DNA of 23,877 nucleotides from JAYEID01 sp964581885 (GTDB lineage Bacteria; Patescibacteriota; WWE3; JAUXAW01; JAYEID01): the NCBI GenBank assembly GCA_964581885.1, contig CAZOPS010000007.1:1-23877 (forward strand). The letters are read 5' to 3'. Position numbers and translations under genes: made by a program. Each line of letters begins with the position of its first letter. Positions within the stretch are counted from its first letter, which is position 1. Below the pieces are notes generated by a model that saw nothing but the letters and a program-made list of their open reading frames with translations, did not search any database and was not told the origin of the DNA. Shown here one piece after another: positions 15,079-21,848 of this stretch.

Positions 15079-17670
15079 TCAGCCGCCACAGCAATGCTTA
15101 TACTTCTTGGGCGTGCCGTCTGGGTATGTCGCTCCACAAGGGCAGGGGTCATTTCTTCCCGGCTCTTCCTCTTTTTCAATAGGCTTAAGCTTACCTTTAG
15201 ACCCCCCTCCCCCTTTCCGTGGGCTTTTTGATTTTGAAGATTGTGCGAGCTCTTGAGCCTCATCGGCAACACCCAGTTCGGGTTTATCGTGTCGAAGCTG
15301 GAGTCGGCGGGGAAAGGGTGACGCCGAAACTTTCTCTGGAGAAGAAACCCTGACCTGTACCAATCGTTCTGCTGTGTTTTGATAAATATTCTGCATCAAT
15401 TTCTCAAAAAGTTCACGAGCCTCTCTCTTATACTCTACCAACGGATCTCGCCGTGCATGCCCTCGCAACCCAATACCTTCTCGAAGATCAGTAAGAGTAT
15501 CAATATGTTCCATCCAGAAAGTATCAATAACACCCAGAGAAATCTCCTTGACAATATCAAACCAAGTTTCGCCTAACTCCTCACGACGGCCCTCCCAAAC
15601 CTGGGGTAAATCAGCACTATAATTTTCAAGGTTCTCAAGAAACCAATCCAATCGGTTCTCTCCTTTTTCTCCACCAGAATTTTCAACAGCAGACAAAATT
15701 CGCCTCCGCAGTTTGTAAACAATTTCCCGCTGAACATTAGCAACATCATCGTATTCCACCAAATGCTTTCGAATATCAAAGTTATATCCCTCTACCTTTT
15801 TCTGGGCCCTTTCAATAGAACCAGATACCATAGGGTGTTCTAGCGGAATATCTTCCCTCATCCCAAACCTATCCATCAAAGCCTTCACCCTATCCCCGCC
15901 AAAAATACGCATAAGATCATCTTCCAAAGAAACAAAAAATTGGCTAGAACCCGGGTCCCCCTGCCTTCCTGCTCGGCCACGCAGTTGGTTGTCAATTCTT
16001 CTTGCTTCGTGCCGTTCTGTTCCAACAACATGCAAGCCACCCAACTCAAGAACCGCGTCCCGCTTTCCGCTTTCCGCCCCCCGCTGTTCGGAAGGATCGC
16101 CACCTAACTTGATATCGACGCCGCGGCCGGCCATGTTAGTAGCAACAGTAACTGCTTTAACTCGCCCTGCCTGAGCAATAATTTCAGCTTCACGTTGGTG
16201 GTTTTTTGCATTCAAAATTTCGTGGGGAATATGTTTTCTCTCTAACAGACTATGGACCAATTCGTTCTTTTCTACTGAGGTAGTACCCACTAATACTGGC
16301 TGACCCCGTTCATAACATTCCTCAATTTCTCCTACCACTGCCCGCCATTTTGCCGATTTAGTTTTATAAACTAAGTCGGATCGATCATCTCTTATAACTG
16401 GTTTATGAGTAGGAATAGCAATAGATTCCAAACCGTAAATTTTCTTAAACTCTTCTGCCTCTGTCATTATAGTTCCGCTCATTCCCGCCAGTTTGTCGTA
16501 CATCCTAAAATAGTTCTGGATTGAAATAGTTGCCAAGGTCTGAGATTCTTTTTGGATCGGCACACCCTCTTTTGCCTCAATTGCTTGGTGCAAACCTTCA
16601 CTATAACGACGACCCGGCATTAGCCTACCTGTAAATTCATCAACAATAATTACCTGCCCCTCTTTTACAATGTAATCTACATCCCGCTCAAAAAGAGTAC
16701 GAGCTCGCAGCGCCTGCTCCACATGCCGAACAGTCTCAAAATCTTGCTCATAAAGATTATCAACACCAAGTTTGCGCTCTACTTTGCGTAATCCAAGCTC
16801 GGTAAGGCTAGCTGTTTTTTCTTTTTCATCCACTTCAAAATCTGTCCCTTCAACTAGACCTTCAGCCAATTTTGCAAACTCATAATACTTTTCAGTTGCC
16901 TTCTCTCTGGGAGCAGAAATAATAAGAGGAGTCCTTGCCTCATCAATTAAGATAAAATCCACCTCATCCACAATAGCAAAATTATGGGCACCTACATTTC
17001 CCTTAGGATTAGTTTGAACCATATCCGAAAAGCTGTGAGCCATATTATCTCTCAAATAATCAAAGCCAAATTCATTGTTTGTGCCATAAGTTATATCTGC
17101 CTGGTAAGCTTCTCTTCTCTCAACTGGACGAAGATGCTGAAGCCGGGGGTCGTGTTCTGAATCATCCACATAGGAAGGGTCTAGAATAAAAGCGTTATCA
17201 TGCACAATACAACCAATTTCCAAACCCAAAAAATGTAAAGTCTGGCCATACCATCCAGTATCACGCCGAGCCAAATAATCGTTAACCGTAATCATATGGC
17301 AACCCTTACCATCCAAAGCATTAAGATAAAGTGTTAATGCCGAGGTGAGGGTCTTACCTTCTCCCGTTCTTTGTTCTGCCGCCTTTCCCTGGTGCAAGGA
17401 GATTGCAGCCATAAGCTGAACATCATAAGCACGCTCGCCCTGCTGTCTCCGAATTGCTTCCCGCACAACAGCAAAAGCTTCGGGCAACAGATCATCTAAG
17501 GTTTCTCCCTTTTCTAAGCGCTGTTTAAACCTGGGTGTTTTTGCTTGCAGCTCCCCATCGGAAAGAGGCTTAATCTTGTTTTCCAGCTGATTTATCTGCT
17601 CCACAATAGGAGTAAGGTTGTTCAACTGTTTTTCATTAGAATCAAAAAGATTGTCAAGAAATCCAAACAT
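15079..17670 (-). CDS. secA: Preprotein translocase ATPase SecA
   Basis: The chain has 863 residues from the ATG at 17670 (MFGFLDNLFDSN). A GTG 21 nt upstream would add seven residues that are not typical, so it was rejected. The motifs are those of SecA: RTGEGKTL (Walker A, about 101-108), YGTNNEFGFDYLRDN, VDEVDFILIDEARTPLIIS (Walker B and IRA region), TNMAGRGVDIKLGG (motif V) and GRAGRQGDPG (motif VI). It ends with a basic linker and the zinc-binding tail PCPCGA...KHCCGG, which contacts SecB or ribosomes in other bacteria. Small departures from the common sequence are AEQRTGEGKT (often AEMKTGEGKT) and DEVDFIL (often DEVDSIL). SecA drives export through SecYEG; the two genes downstream encode likely Sec substrates. 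No clear SD. Confidence 0.97.
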   Translation of the reverse strand: MFGFLDNLFDSNEKQLNNLTPIVEQINQLENKIKPLSDGELQAKTPRFKQRLEKGETLDDLLPEAFAVVREAIRRQQGERAYDVQLMAAISLHQGKAAEQRTGEGKTLTSALTLYLNALDGKGCHMITVNDYLARRDTGWYGQTLHFLGLEIGCIVHDNAFILDPSYVDDSEHDPRLQHLRPVERREAYQADITYGTNNEFGFDYLRDNMAHSFSDMVQTNPKGNVGAHNFAIVDEVDFILIDEARTPLIISAPREKATEKYYEFAKLAEGLVEGTDFEVDEKEKTASLTELGLRKVERKLGVDNLYEQDFETVRHVEQALRARTLFERDVDYIVKEGQVIIVDEFTGRLMPGRRYSEGLHQAIEAKEGVPIQKESQTLATISIQNYFRMYDKLAGMSGTIMTEAEEFKKIYGLESIAIPTHKPVIRDDRSDLVYKTKSAKWRAVVGEIEECYERGQPVLVGTTSVEKNELVHSLLERKHIPHEILNAKNHQREAEIIAQAGRVKAVTVATNMAGRGVDIKLGGDPSEQRGAESGKRDAVLELGGLHVVGTERHEARRIDNQLRGRAGRQGDPGSSQFFVSLEDDLMRIFGGDRVKALMDRFGMREDIPLEHPMVSGSIERAQKKVEGYNFDIRKHLVEYDDVANVQREIVYKLRRRILSAVENSGGEKGENRLDWFLENLENYSADLPQVWEGRREELGETWFDIVKEISLGVIDTFWMEHIDTLTDLREGIGLRGHARRDPLVEYKREARELFEKLMQNIYQNTAERLVQVRVSSPEKVSASPFPRRLQLRHDKPELGVADEAQELAQSSKSKSPRKGGGGSKGKLKPIEKEEEPGRNDPCPCGATYPDGTPKKYKHCCGG

Positions 17671-17755
17671 AATCAGGCTTAATTTTATCACGAAGCCCTA
17701 TCCACTTAAACACACTCACCTATAACTTACTTACCTTAAAAAGGGCTCACAACAT

Positions 17756-17816
17756 GCAACGTATTGCATGTTATATGTTGCACATTGCATGCTGCATGCT
17801 GCATGCAATACGTTGC
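17756..17816. repeat. 15-bp perfect inverted repeat with internal 7-bp tandem repeats
   Basis: GCAACGTATTGCATG (17756-17770) is the exact reverse complement of CATGCAATACGTTGC (17802-17816), with a 31-nt loop. A G-T wobble and an A-T pair can extend the stem by two positions. The loop contains GCATGCT twice and GCATGC once in tandem (17787-17806) and another TGTTGCACATTGCAT variant of the same words. It lies between the divergent starts of secA and the nuclease gene. No U-tract follows, so a simple terminator is unlikely. It may be a regulatory dyad, a structured leader or a small palindromic mobile repeat. Confidence 0.75.
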
Positions 17817-17883
17817 GTAACAAGCATAACCTATCTATACCAGCACCAACACCAACACACACAGCCCCAGGCACCTGCGAACA

Positions 17884-17912
17884 TTGCAAAAGTATCTTAT
17901 AAAGGTTAGACT
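17884..17912 (+). promoter_or_regulatory. Candidate sigma-70-type promoter for the nuclease gene
   Basis: TTGCAA (17884-17889), a 17-nt spacer and TAGACT (17907-17912) lie about 50 nt upstream of the ATG at 17966. Each hexamer matches four of six consensus positions. The optimal spacing is the main support. Confidence 0.3.
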
Positions 17913-17965
17913 AACCACAGTTCAATTGCACTTAAACAACTGAAACCACTCGAAAGGAGAAAGAG

Positions 17966-19018
17966 ATGAGAGACATTGGTAAGTTCATTAAAGAGATAGT
18001 CTGGAGTCCAAGCAGTATTCTTCAAATACTAAACTGCCAAAGAAAATTCTATCTTGATAGAATTTTCAAGTTAATCACGGCAGCACCTTGGTATTTTCCA
18101 TTCGGAGAGGCATCCCATAAAAGCACGGAAGCCCTTCATATCGGGTCTGGTGCAAACAGAGGCAAATTCCAGCCCTCACCAGATAGACCATTCTTTTTTA
18201 AGTCAAAAGAATCGTTCGCTAGTTTTTGGAATTGGCGCTGGCGGAAAAGTGTTGAAGAATACAAAAAGCGCTATGGAGAGGTAACTTGGCTTTATCAAGG
18301 TCAATATTGGAAACTGAAGAAGCTAGGAAAGGAGCTACTAACAGGATCACCCGACAACACAGGTTACTGGGACCGTTTCTTAAGCCTACCCGCCAGCCTT
18401 GGACTAGGAAGCATAGAAATCTTAGAGGTAGAATACACAATTCCAACAATCAAGCTGTTTGGAAAATATCCTTTCACGGGTCGGATTGATCAACTCTGGC
18501 ATCTTCCAGATTCAGAAATGCTGGCCATTGTAGATCTCACAACCAGTCGGCTGGAAAATGTGAAGCTATTTCAGGTTTCTTCCTATATTGAAGGACTAGA
18601 AACCGCTATATCTGAAAATCACGAGGTGGAAAAGCGGTTCGGCAACCTACCAATCATAGGAATAGTTTGGTCGCTTGCAAGTGACAAGCTGCGAAAACTC
18701 GAAAGCTATGACCGCTCCAGACTAAGGGCGCAACTTGAAACAGCCTACTCTCACCTATTAGAACAAAAATGGACCCCGACAGATGATGACCACAGCTGCA
18801 AATACTGTCGGTTTAATTCTACTTGCAGAGGTGAGCCGTTTGAAACAATAGAACTAGCTAACGAGAAAGAAGGAAAACCTGCTCCAACCTTAAACCCAAC
18901 AGAACAAAAAGAAGAACAAGAAGCACCAGCTCAGCTCAAGCTTCCCCACAACAAAGAAGACGGGGGCTGGTTTCGGGGCTGGAAAGTAAGAGGAGACGAA
19001 CCGCCTAAAACAGGATAA
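17966..19018 (+). CDS. PD-(D/E)XK nuclease-superfamily protein with a Fe-S type Cys cluster (RecB/Cas4-like)
   Basis: The protein has 350 residues, with the ATG behind an AAAGGAG SD. The layout follows RecB/AddB/Cas4-type nucleases. Cys24 (NCQRKFYLDR) is followed by the GxxxH motif (G47-H51, GEASH), then FTGRIDQLW with Asp175, AIVDLTTSRL with Asp190, QVSSY (Gln203, Tyr207), and a late triplet CKYCRFNSTC (Cys278, Cys281, Cys287). Together with Cys24 this gives the four-Cys pattern of a 4Fe-4S cluster. The notable departure is at motif III: the family has D-x-K, here it is D-L-T, so the catalytic Lys is Thr192. The C-terminal tail (about 300-350) is low-complexity and Gln/Glu/Pro-rich. The substrate is probably DNA, but catalysis is uncertain because of the missing Lys. 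It stands alone, divergent from secA, and is closed by a strong terminator. Confidence 0.75.
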   Translation: MRDIGKFIKEIVWSPSSILQILNCQRKFYLDRIFKLITAAPWYFPFGEASHKSTEALHIGSGANRGKFQPSPDRPFFFKSKESFASFWNWRWRKSVEEYKKRYGEVTWLYQGQYWKLKKLGKELLTGSPDNTGYWDRFLSLPASLGLGSIEILEVEYTIPTIKLFGKYPFTGRIDQLWHLPDSEMLAIVDLTTSRLENVKLFQVSSYIEGLETAISENHEVEKRFGNLPIIGIVWSLASDKLRKLESYDRSRLRAQLETAYSHLLEQKWTPTDDDHSCKYCRFNSTCRGEPFETIELANEKEGKPAPTLNPTEQKEEQEAPAQLKLPHNKEDGGWFRGWKVRGDEPPKTG

Positions 19019-19027
19019 CATTAAAAA

Positions 19028-19083
19028 GCCCGAGTTCTGGGTCGTGATCGATATCACAACTCAGCCCTCGGGCTACTTCTTTG
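19028..19083. terminator. Long bidirectional terminator hairpin
   Basis: GCCCGAG (19028-19034) pairs with CTCGGGC (19067-19073). Inside, after a TT/CC internal loop, a 12-position stem closes on a CGAT loop with one mismatch. On the - strand the stem is followed directly by TTTTTAATG; on the + strand by TACTTCTTT. It serves the + strand nuclease gene and the facing - strand small-gene operon. Confidence 0.8.
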
Positions 19084-19094
19084 AAACACGTACC

Positions 19095-19280
19095 TTAGTC
19101 CTTCTCCGCTAACTGCCGCTCGATCTTACGCTCAACTGAATCTGTTGCGGCAGCTACTTGCTTATCCACTTCCTTCTGCCACGCGGCAAGGGCACCAGGT
19201 TCTCCCCTTAACCACCGGCGAACAAAAACGCACAACGGCACTGAATACGTCACCCTTTTACTACTACTACTATCACACAT
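19095..19280 (-). CDS. Small hypothetical protein, last gene of a four-gene mini-operon
   Basis: The protein has 61 residues and no known family. The ATG at 19280 has a GGGAGG SD 8 nt upstream and starts 3 nt after the stop of the preceding gene. A run of AGT repeats at the 5' end encodes four Ser (CDSSSSKR). The middle is basic and hydrophobic (VPLCVFVRRWLRG), followed by a charged helix (AWQKEVDKQVAAATDSVERKIERQLAEKD). It ends just before the long bidirectional terminator. Its role is presumably linked to the other three small proteins. Confidence 0.6.
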   Translation of the reverse strand: MCDSSSSKRVTYSVPLCVFVRRWLRGEPGALAAWQKEVDKQVAAATDSVERKIERQLAEKD

Positions 19281-19283
19281 TTA

Positions 19284-19682
19284 TTATCCTCCCTCGTGCG
19301 TTTGATGCCAAAGCCACTTGGCTACATCTTCCGCCTTTTTTGGCAAGTCGAGGGCTTCACGGGCAAAAGGGGAAAAATTGACCAGCTTTTGCCAAGCAAT
19401 CTTTCCCACCTGCTCCTTGGTCGCTCCCAAACCAAACATCCGCCAAGCAGCCATATAAGCTCGCCAGGCATGTTGGTAAGTGCCTGTTTCCGCAATGTAG
19501 GGCTCCGATGCTCCCGGAGGGAAAACCCCCCTCGTAATGGCTATTCCTTTCTCGGGCAGATAATCTGTCAAAGCGGAAAGGAACTCTTCTACCAGCTCGG
19601 CGGGAATTTCCACGCGACGCTGCCGAGACCAATCCTCAATCGTGCTCACCCGACGAATAACTTTCCGCGGAACGCTCAGCAT
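19284..19682 (-). CDS. Hypothetical helical protein, third gene of the mini-operon
   Basis: The protein has 132 residues and is the largest of the four. The ATG at 19682 sits inside the preceding gene, behind a GGAGGAGGAGG run that serves as SD while also encoding Glu residues of that gene. The N-terminal half is basic and then acidic (RKVIRRVSTIEDWSRQRRVEIPAELVEEFL). The C-terminal half is rich in Trp, Ala and aromatic residues (YQHAWRAYMAAWRMFG, KIAWQKLV, VAKWLWHQTH). The repeated AW-x-A pattern is faintly like ChaB-type proteins, but I do not assign it. No signal or membrane segment. The DNA is visibly more GC-rich than the neighbouring large genes. Confidence 0.65.
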   Translation of the reverse strand: MLSVPRKVIRRVSTIEDWSRQRRVEIPAELVEEFLSALTDYLPEKGIAITRGVFPPGASEPYIAETGTYQHAWRAYMAAWRMFGLGATKEQVGKIAWQKLVNFSPFAREALDLPKKAEDVAKWLWHQTHEGG

Positions 19683-19833
19683 TATCCTCCTCCTCCAGCA
19701 TTTTCAATCGCTCCTCCCAATGTTCTTGGACTTCGGCGTCCGCTCCTCCGGGAAGACTGCGCAACGTACTCAAAACCTCCTGAACCCCGCGAATTCGATC
19801 CTGCCGCTCATAAGTCCCAAGTTTCATTTTCAT
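19636..19833 (-). CDS. Small acidic helical protein, second gene of the mini-operon
   Basis: The protein has 65 residues. The ATG at 19833 follows an AGGAGGT SD that overlaps the stop codon of the previous gene, so translation is probably coupled. It is predicted to be helical and charged (EVQEHWEERLKMLEEEDNAERSAESY). Its last 47 nt overlap the third gene in another frame, an unusually long same-strand overlap. No family is recognised. SD, start and spacing all support a real gene. Confidence 0.6.
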   Translation of the reverse strand: MKMKLGTYERQDRIRGVQEVLSTLRSLPGGADAEVQEHWEERLKMLEEEDNAERSAESYSSGEHD

Positions 19834-19842
19834 GGAAACCTC

Positions 19843-20106
19843 CTACAAGTCCAACCGCAACTGTTCAACCTGTGAACCATAGTCTTTCTTCTCCTCTTTT
19901 TCCTCCTGTTCCTCCTGACTGCGAAGTCTTTCTTCCTTCTCGGCAATAATTTCATCAATCCAATCTAACTCCCGGTCTATGTCCTTCATACTATAAGGAG
20001 ACAGACCCTCCTGTGCTCTCTCCAAGCGATCTTCTACCTCTCGCCGGTATCCTTGGAGCTCGGAAAGGCTCATCTGCCGAAACGCTGCTTTAGTACGTAT
20101 AACCAC
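19843..20106 (-). CDS. Small coiled-coil protein, first gene of the mini-operon
   Basis: The chain has 87 residues from the GTG at 20106, placed about 6 nt after an AAAGGAG SD; the TTG at 20112 directly abuts that SD and is less likely. The N-terminus is basic (VIRTKAAFRQMSLSELQGYRREVEDRLERA). A short loop (GLSPYS) leads to a second, very acidic helix (DIDRELDWIDEIIAEKEERLRSQEEQEEKEEK). This suggests a helical hairpin or coiled coil. It lies about 55 nt downstream of a near-perfect promoter. Function unknown. Confidence 0.65.
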   Translation of the reverse strand: MVIRTKAAFRQMSLSELQGYRREVEDRLERAQEGLSPYSMKDIDRELDWIDEIIAEKEERLRSQEEQEEKEEKKDYGSQVEQLRLDL

Positions 20107-20166
20107 TCTCAACTCCTTTCATACAAACTTTGCCAACCCAAACAAAAAGCTTATTCCAGCAACTTA

Positions 20167-20195
20167 ATTATATCCTATACTTATAGGAAGTTCAA
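20167..20195 (-). promoter_or_regulatory. Consensus sigma-70 promoter with an operator-like dyad in the spacer
   Basis: On the minus strand TTGAAC (-35, 20190-20195) and a perfect TATAAT (-10, 20167-20172) are separated by exactly 17 nt. The spacer contains TCCTATA-CT-TATAGGA (20173-20188), a 7-bp inverted repeat filling almost the whole gap between the boxes, which is where a repressor would block RNA polymerase. It drives the four-gene mini-operon starting at 20106. Confidence 0.8.
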
Positions 20196-20236
20196 GACAA
20201 AAAAGCCTGAAGACTTTTTTAAACATCTTCAGGCTT
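20196..20236 (-). terminator. Rho-independent terminator after the small zinc-finger-like gene
   Basis: AAGCCTGAAGA (20203-20213) and TCTTCAGGCTT (20226-20236) form a perfect 11-bp stem with a 12-nt loop. On the minus strand it is followed by TTTTTTGTC. It isolates the serS-uppP unit from the mini-operon promoter just beyond. Confidence 0.9.
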
Positions 20237-20244
20237 GGTCCTCC

Positions 20245-20490
20245 CTAGCAATTATCTTTACGAAGACGCTGTAGTACATCAAAAACCCAATCTGAATCAA
20301 CCTGCCTTACCTTCCGGAGAGCGCATTCAAGCGAACAGCAGTAGTAATAAGAATTGCCGCTGTTCCCGTTCAGGTCAGGAACCAAAAAGGGTGCGCGATC
20401 CACAATGAAGTTACCACAATAACTACAGTGGCCAAAGTAAGAATGACTATAACAACCACGGTACCATTGGAGCAGTTCTTTCAAGTTCAC
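20245..20490 (-). CDS. Small zinc-finger-like protein with two Cys pairs
   Basis: The protein has 81 residues, starting at GTG 20490 (an overlapping ATG is followed at once by TGA). GAGGTGGTGAGG upstream provides SD matches. It contains CSYCGNF and YYYCCSLECALRK; the C-x2-C plus CS-x-EC arrangement is like TRASH/FCS or treble-clef zinc sites. A Tyr-rich N-terminus with further Cys residues (WYRGCYSHSYFGHC) and a basic C-terminal helix (FDVLQRLRKDNC) surround it. It starts 25 nt after uppP and ends in a strong terminator, so it may be the last gene of that operon. The target is unknown. Confidence 0.65.
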   Translation of the reverse strand: MNLKELLQWYRGCYSHSYFGHCSYCGNFIVDRAPFLVPDLNGNSGNSYYYCCSLECALRKVRQVDSDWVFDVLQRLRKDNC

Positions 20491-20515
20491 ATAACCTCAC
20501 CACCTCTTTGAAGTC

Positions 20516-21331
20516 TCACATAAATAGAAGAACCACGGTCAACGCTAACAATACTCTATACACCGCGAAAGGAACTAGTCCTATATTATCCACCAAACCA
20601 AGGAAAAAATCAAGAGCTATAAGCGCAGAAAAGAAAGTAGAAAAAAAACCAACAGCTAAAACTTGATAACTAGTCCCGATCAATCCTGTAGAAAAGAGTG
20701 ACCACACCCCTGCACCCAGAACCACAGGCGTTGCCAAAAGAAAGGAAAAGCGTGCTGCAGACTGGACAGTCAGACCAGAAAACAGTCCTGTGGTAATTGT
20801 AATGCCTGAGCGAGAAACGCCGGGAATAAGTGCAAGAGCCTGCGAAGACCCCATAATAATAGCTGATTTTAGTTCTAGGTGCTTTAAAATTTGTGGCCCA
20901 ATTTTATCTGCAGCAACCATCAGCAGTGCTACAATAAAAAGAGTAGCAGCAACAATTCTTGGAGATCTTAAATTAGTCTCTATCCAACTACTCAAGAGAA
21001 TACCAGCTATGCCAGCCGGAACTGATGCTAAGACAAGAAATAGTAGTTGGCGAGAGTCGGTAGTCAATTCAGAAATTGAGAATCGAAATATAGAACCTGA
21101 ATTAGTCTTTAAATCCACGAACAAAGAATTAAACATCTTTACCCAATCTTTACGAAAGTAAAACAAAACAGCCAACCCTGTACCCAGATGCAAAAATGCA
21201 TCAAAAGCCAAAGAATGCTTTTCCCATCCAAAAACTTTGGGAATGAGAATTAAGTGGCCAGAAGAAGAAATAGGAAAAAATTCTGTTACGCCTTGAACAA
21301 TACCTAGAAAAAAAGCTTGAAAGCTACTCAT
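20516..21331 (-). CDS. uppP: Undecaprenyl-diphosphatase UppP (BacA family)
   Basis: The protein has 271 residues with multiple membrane helices. It carries both family signatures: GIVQGVTEFFPISSSGHL (about 10-27) with the catalytic Glu and the Ser-rich loop, and LIPGVSRSGITI (about 168-179) with the conserved Arg. UppP removes phosphate from undecaprenyl pyrophosphate to regenerate the lipid carrier for peptidoglycan and other surface glycans. The ATG at 21331 overlaps the last codons of the PAP2-type phosphatase gene by 8 nt, so translation is likely coupled and two enzymes of the same step are made together. Confidence 0.95.
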   Translation of the reverse strand: MSSFQAFFLGIVQGVTEFFPISSSGHLILIPKVFGWEKHSLAFDAFLHLGTGLAVLFYFRKDWVKMFNSLFVDLKTNSGSIFRFSISELTTDSRQLLFLVLASVPAGIAGILLSSWIETNLRSPRIVAATLFIVALLMVAADKIGPQILKHLELKSAIIMGSSQALALIPGVSRSGITITTGLFSGLTVQSAARFSFLLATPVVLGAGVWSLFSTGLIGTSYQVLAVGFFSTFFSALIALDFFLGLVDNIGLVPFAVYRVLLALTVVLLFM

Positions 21332-21848
21332 GGGTTGAATTAGGAGGCAATTTTGCCTCCACCTTATTTACAAAGCCAACAATACTTTTATGTTCCAAAA
21401 TAAACTTAGAAACAAAAGCCGCTAACATCCCTAACCCAAAACCACCAATAACGTCTGGCCAACGGTGTACATAAGCCAAAACCCGCCCAGCACCCACAAG
21501 AAATGGGACTGCCAAAAGAGCCGAACCCAAAAAACTACTCCCCATTAAAATGGAAAACGCAATAGAAGCACTGGCTGCTACATGCTTAGAAGGAAAAGAA
21601 GCAGTCCTAAACCTAGCATTGTGTTCTAAAAAAAAGACTGGAACTCGTGGCGAAGTTTCAGCCACTTCAAAAGGCCTCGATAACGGAAAAATAAACCCTA
21701 TTAAGAGGGCTACTACATTTACCAAAAACACAGCTAGTAAAACCTGAAAAACAAGCCTTTTATTCCCCTTAAGCCAAAAATAAACAAGGGGCAAAAGGAA
21801 AAGGAATATTAAATATTTACCTGTAAACAAAATTAAGAAGTCACTCAT
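21324..21848 (-). CDS. PAP2-family membrane phosphatase, probable undecaprenyl-pyrophosphatase of BcrC type
   Basis: The protein has 174 residues with several TM helices. PAP2 motifs are SRPF (about 57-60, part of the first motif), SFPSKHVA (about 84-91, usually PSGH) and GRVLAYVHRWPDV (about 121-133, corresponding to SRxxxxxHxxxD). The catalytic His and Asp positions are kept. The motif-I Lys and the motif-III Ser appear to be replaced by Gly, and PSGH is PSKH. The chain length and the downstream uppP gene favour undecaprenyl pyrophosphate as substrate; phosphatidate-type lipids are an alternative. It overlaps its upstream and downstream neighbours by 8 nt each. Confidence 0.85.
   Translation of the reverse strand: MSDFLILFTGKYLIFLFLLPLVYFWLKGNKRLVFQVLLAVFLVNVVALLIGFIFPLSRPFEVAETSPRVPVFFLEHNARFRTASFPSKHVAASASIAFSILMGSSFLGSALLAVPFLVGAGRVLAYVHRWPDVIGGFGLGMLAAFVSKFILEHKSIVGFVNKVEAKLPPNSTHE

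Noticed and set aside
15048..15272. Minus-strand 74-codon frame over the 3' end of secA
   Set aside because: It overlaps the strongly conserved SecA C-terminus in another frame and shows no motif.
17756..17816. CRISPR-like repeat array
   Set aside because: The repeats are only 7 bp with no spacers and lie inside one palindrome.
19296..19949. Plus-strand frame of 217 codons over the mini-operon
   Set aside because: It is antisense to four SD-led genes, is Pro/Ser-rich and has no SD; open by chance in GC-richer DNA.
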